42,146 nt of DNA from Collinsella sp. (GTDB lineage Bacteria > Actinomycetota > Coriobacteriia > Coriobacteriales > Coriobacteriaceae), in contig DXZW01000026.1 in assembly GCA_019419455.1 (NCBI GenBank), positions 29,375 through 71,520 on the forward strand, in the 5' to 3' direction. The notes below the pieces were generated by a model that worked only from the letters and a program-made list of their open reading frames with translations, did not search any database and was not told the origin of the DNA. Of this stretch, positions 41,857-42,146 are shown piece by piece. Positions within the stretch are counted from its first letter, which is position 1, and every line of letters starts with the position of its first letter. Made by a program: the position numbers and the translations under genes.

Positions 41857-42146
41857 ACTTCTCTATATATAAGAACGCTTGGCGAACAAAACCTGCCTTT
41901 TACCGACGGGAAACAAATAGCTGATGCTTTTGGAGTAAAGTGGCGCTCCAGAGATGACCGATGCCTTAACACCTATAAACCAGCTGGTCATCGCCAATAT
42001 CAGAAGCCAATGCTTCAGTTTTAACCTCAGTGATGCGACTGAGGGACCTATTCATTTGTGAACAAAACATGGAGTGCGCGATTCCCGCCCCCGGCGCCCC
42101 TCCGGTCTGGCAATATATCTCCTTGCCGCGCGGCCCGGTCGGACCG
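41857..42146. other. right edge, no supported gene
   Basis: About 290 nt with no ribosome site or complete gene. One open frame on the plus strand reads TLGEQNLPFTDGKQIADAFG and stops at 42022-42024, perhaps a gene remnant. The last 80 nt return to high G+C. Confidence 0.5.

Overview
The window looks like the chromosomal replication-origin region of a Coriobacteriia actinomycete. Collinsella is my best guess, from gene order, high G+C coding style and the kind of accessory genes present; this is pattern recognition, not a database match. The core order is gyrA-gyrB-DUF721(DciA-like)-recF-dnaN-dnaA-ATPase on the minus strand, then an A/T-rich non-coding gap at 11729-12073, then rpmH-rnpA-yidD-yidC-jag-rsmG-parA-parB on the plus strand. 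Transcription diverges from the gap, which is therefore the best oriC candidate. Three perfect parS sites lie just upstream of parA.

Left edge (1-575): a minus-strand tRNA array, Ile(GAU)-Ala(UGC)-Ile(GAU, cut by the window edge), with a good promoter and an internal perfect hairpin. A 136-bp element with 34-bp perfect inverted repeats lies between the array and the gyrA terminator. Region 575-11728 holds the replication genes. dnaA is preceded, in the same operon, by an unusual three-part protein: GHKL ATPase, Gln/Pro-rich linker and winged helix. Region 11729-17113 holds the origin, the ribosome/RNase P/membrane insertion cluster and chromosome partitioning. rsmG, parA, parB and a small membrane protein gene are visibly richer in A/T than the rest.

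The middle (17312-27811) carries rlmN, ddl, a DinG-type helicase fused to a DEDDh exonuclease, an overlapping pair of WYL regulators resembling PafB/PafC, a 1048-residue membrane protein related to M28 peptidases whose metal site looks largely lost, and a small membrane protein. A 1143-residue thioester-domain, LPxTG-anchored surface adhesin follows (27878-31309, minus).

The right part (31564-42146) has tRNA-Gly(CCC), purB, a TSCPD-domain protein, a Tat lipoprotein, an OmpR-type two-component pair, purC, a small membrane protein, an M29 aminopeptidase and tRNA-Lys(UUU). It ends in a low-G+C segment with a TraX-family gene and a probable serine-recombinase remnant. Downstream of both tRNA-Gly and tRNA-Lys are duplicated tRNA 3' ends combined with a T-arm-like palindrome and short GRA-loop hairpins. 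These look like a shared tRNA-associated repeat element and are, with the dnaA-leading ATPase and the degenerate M28 protein, the least explained items here.
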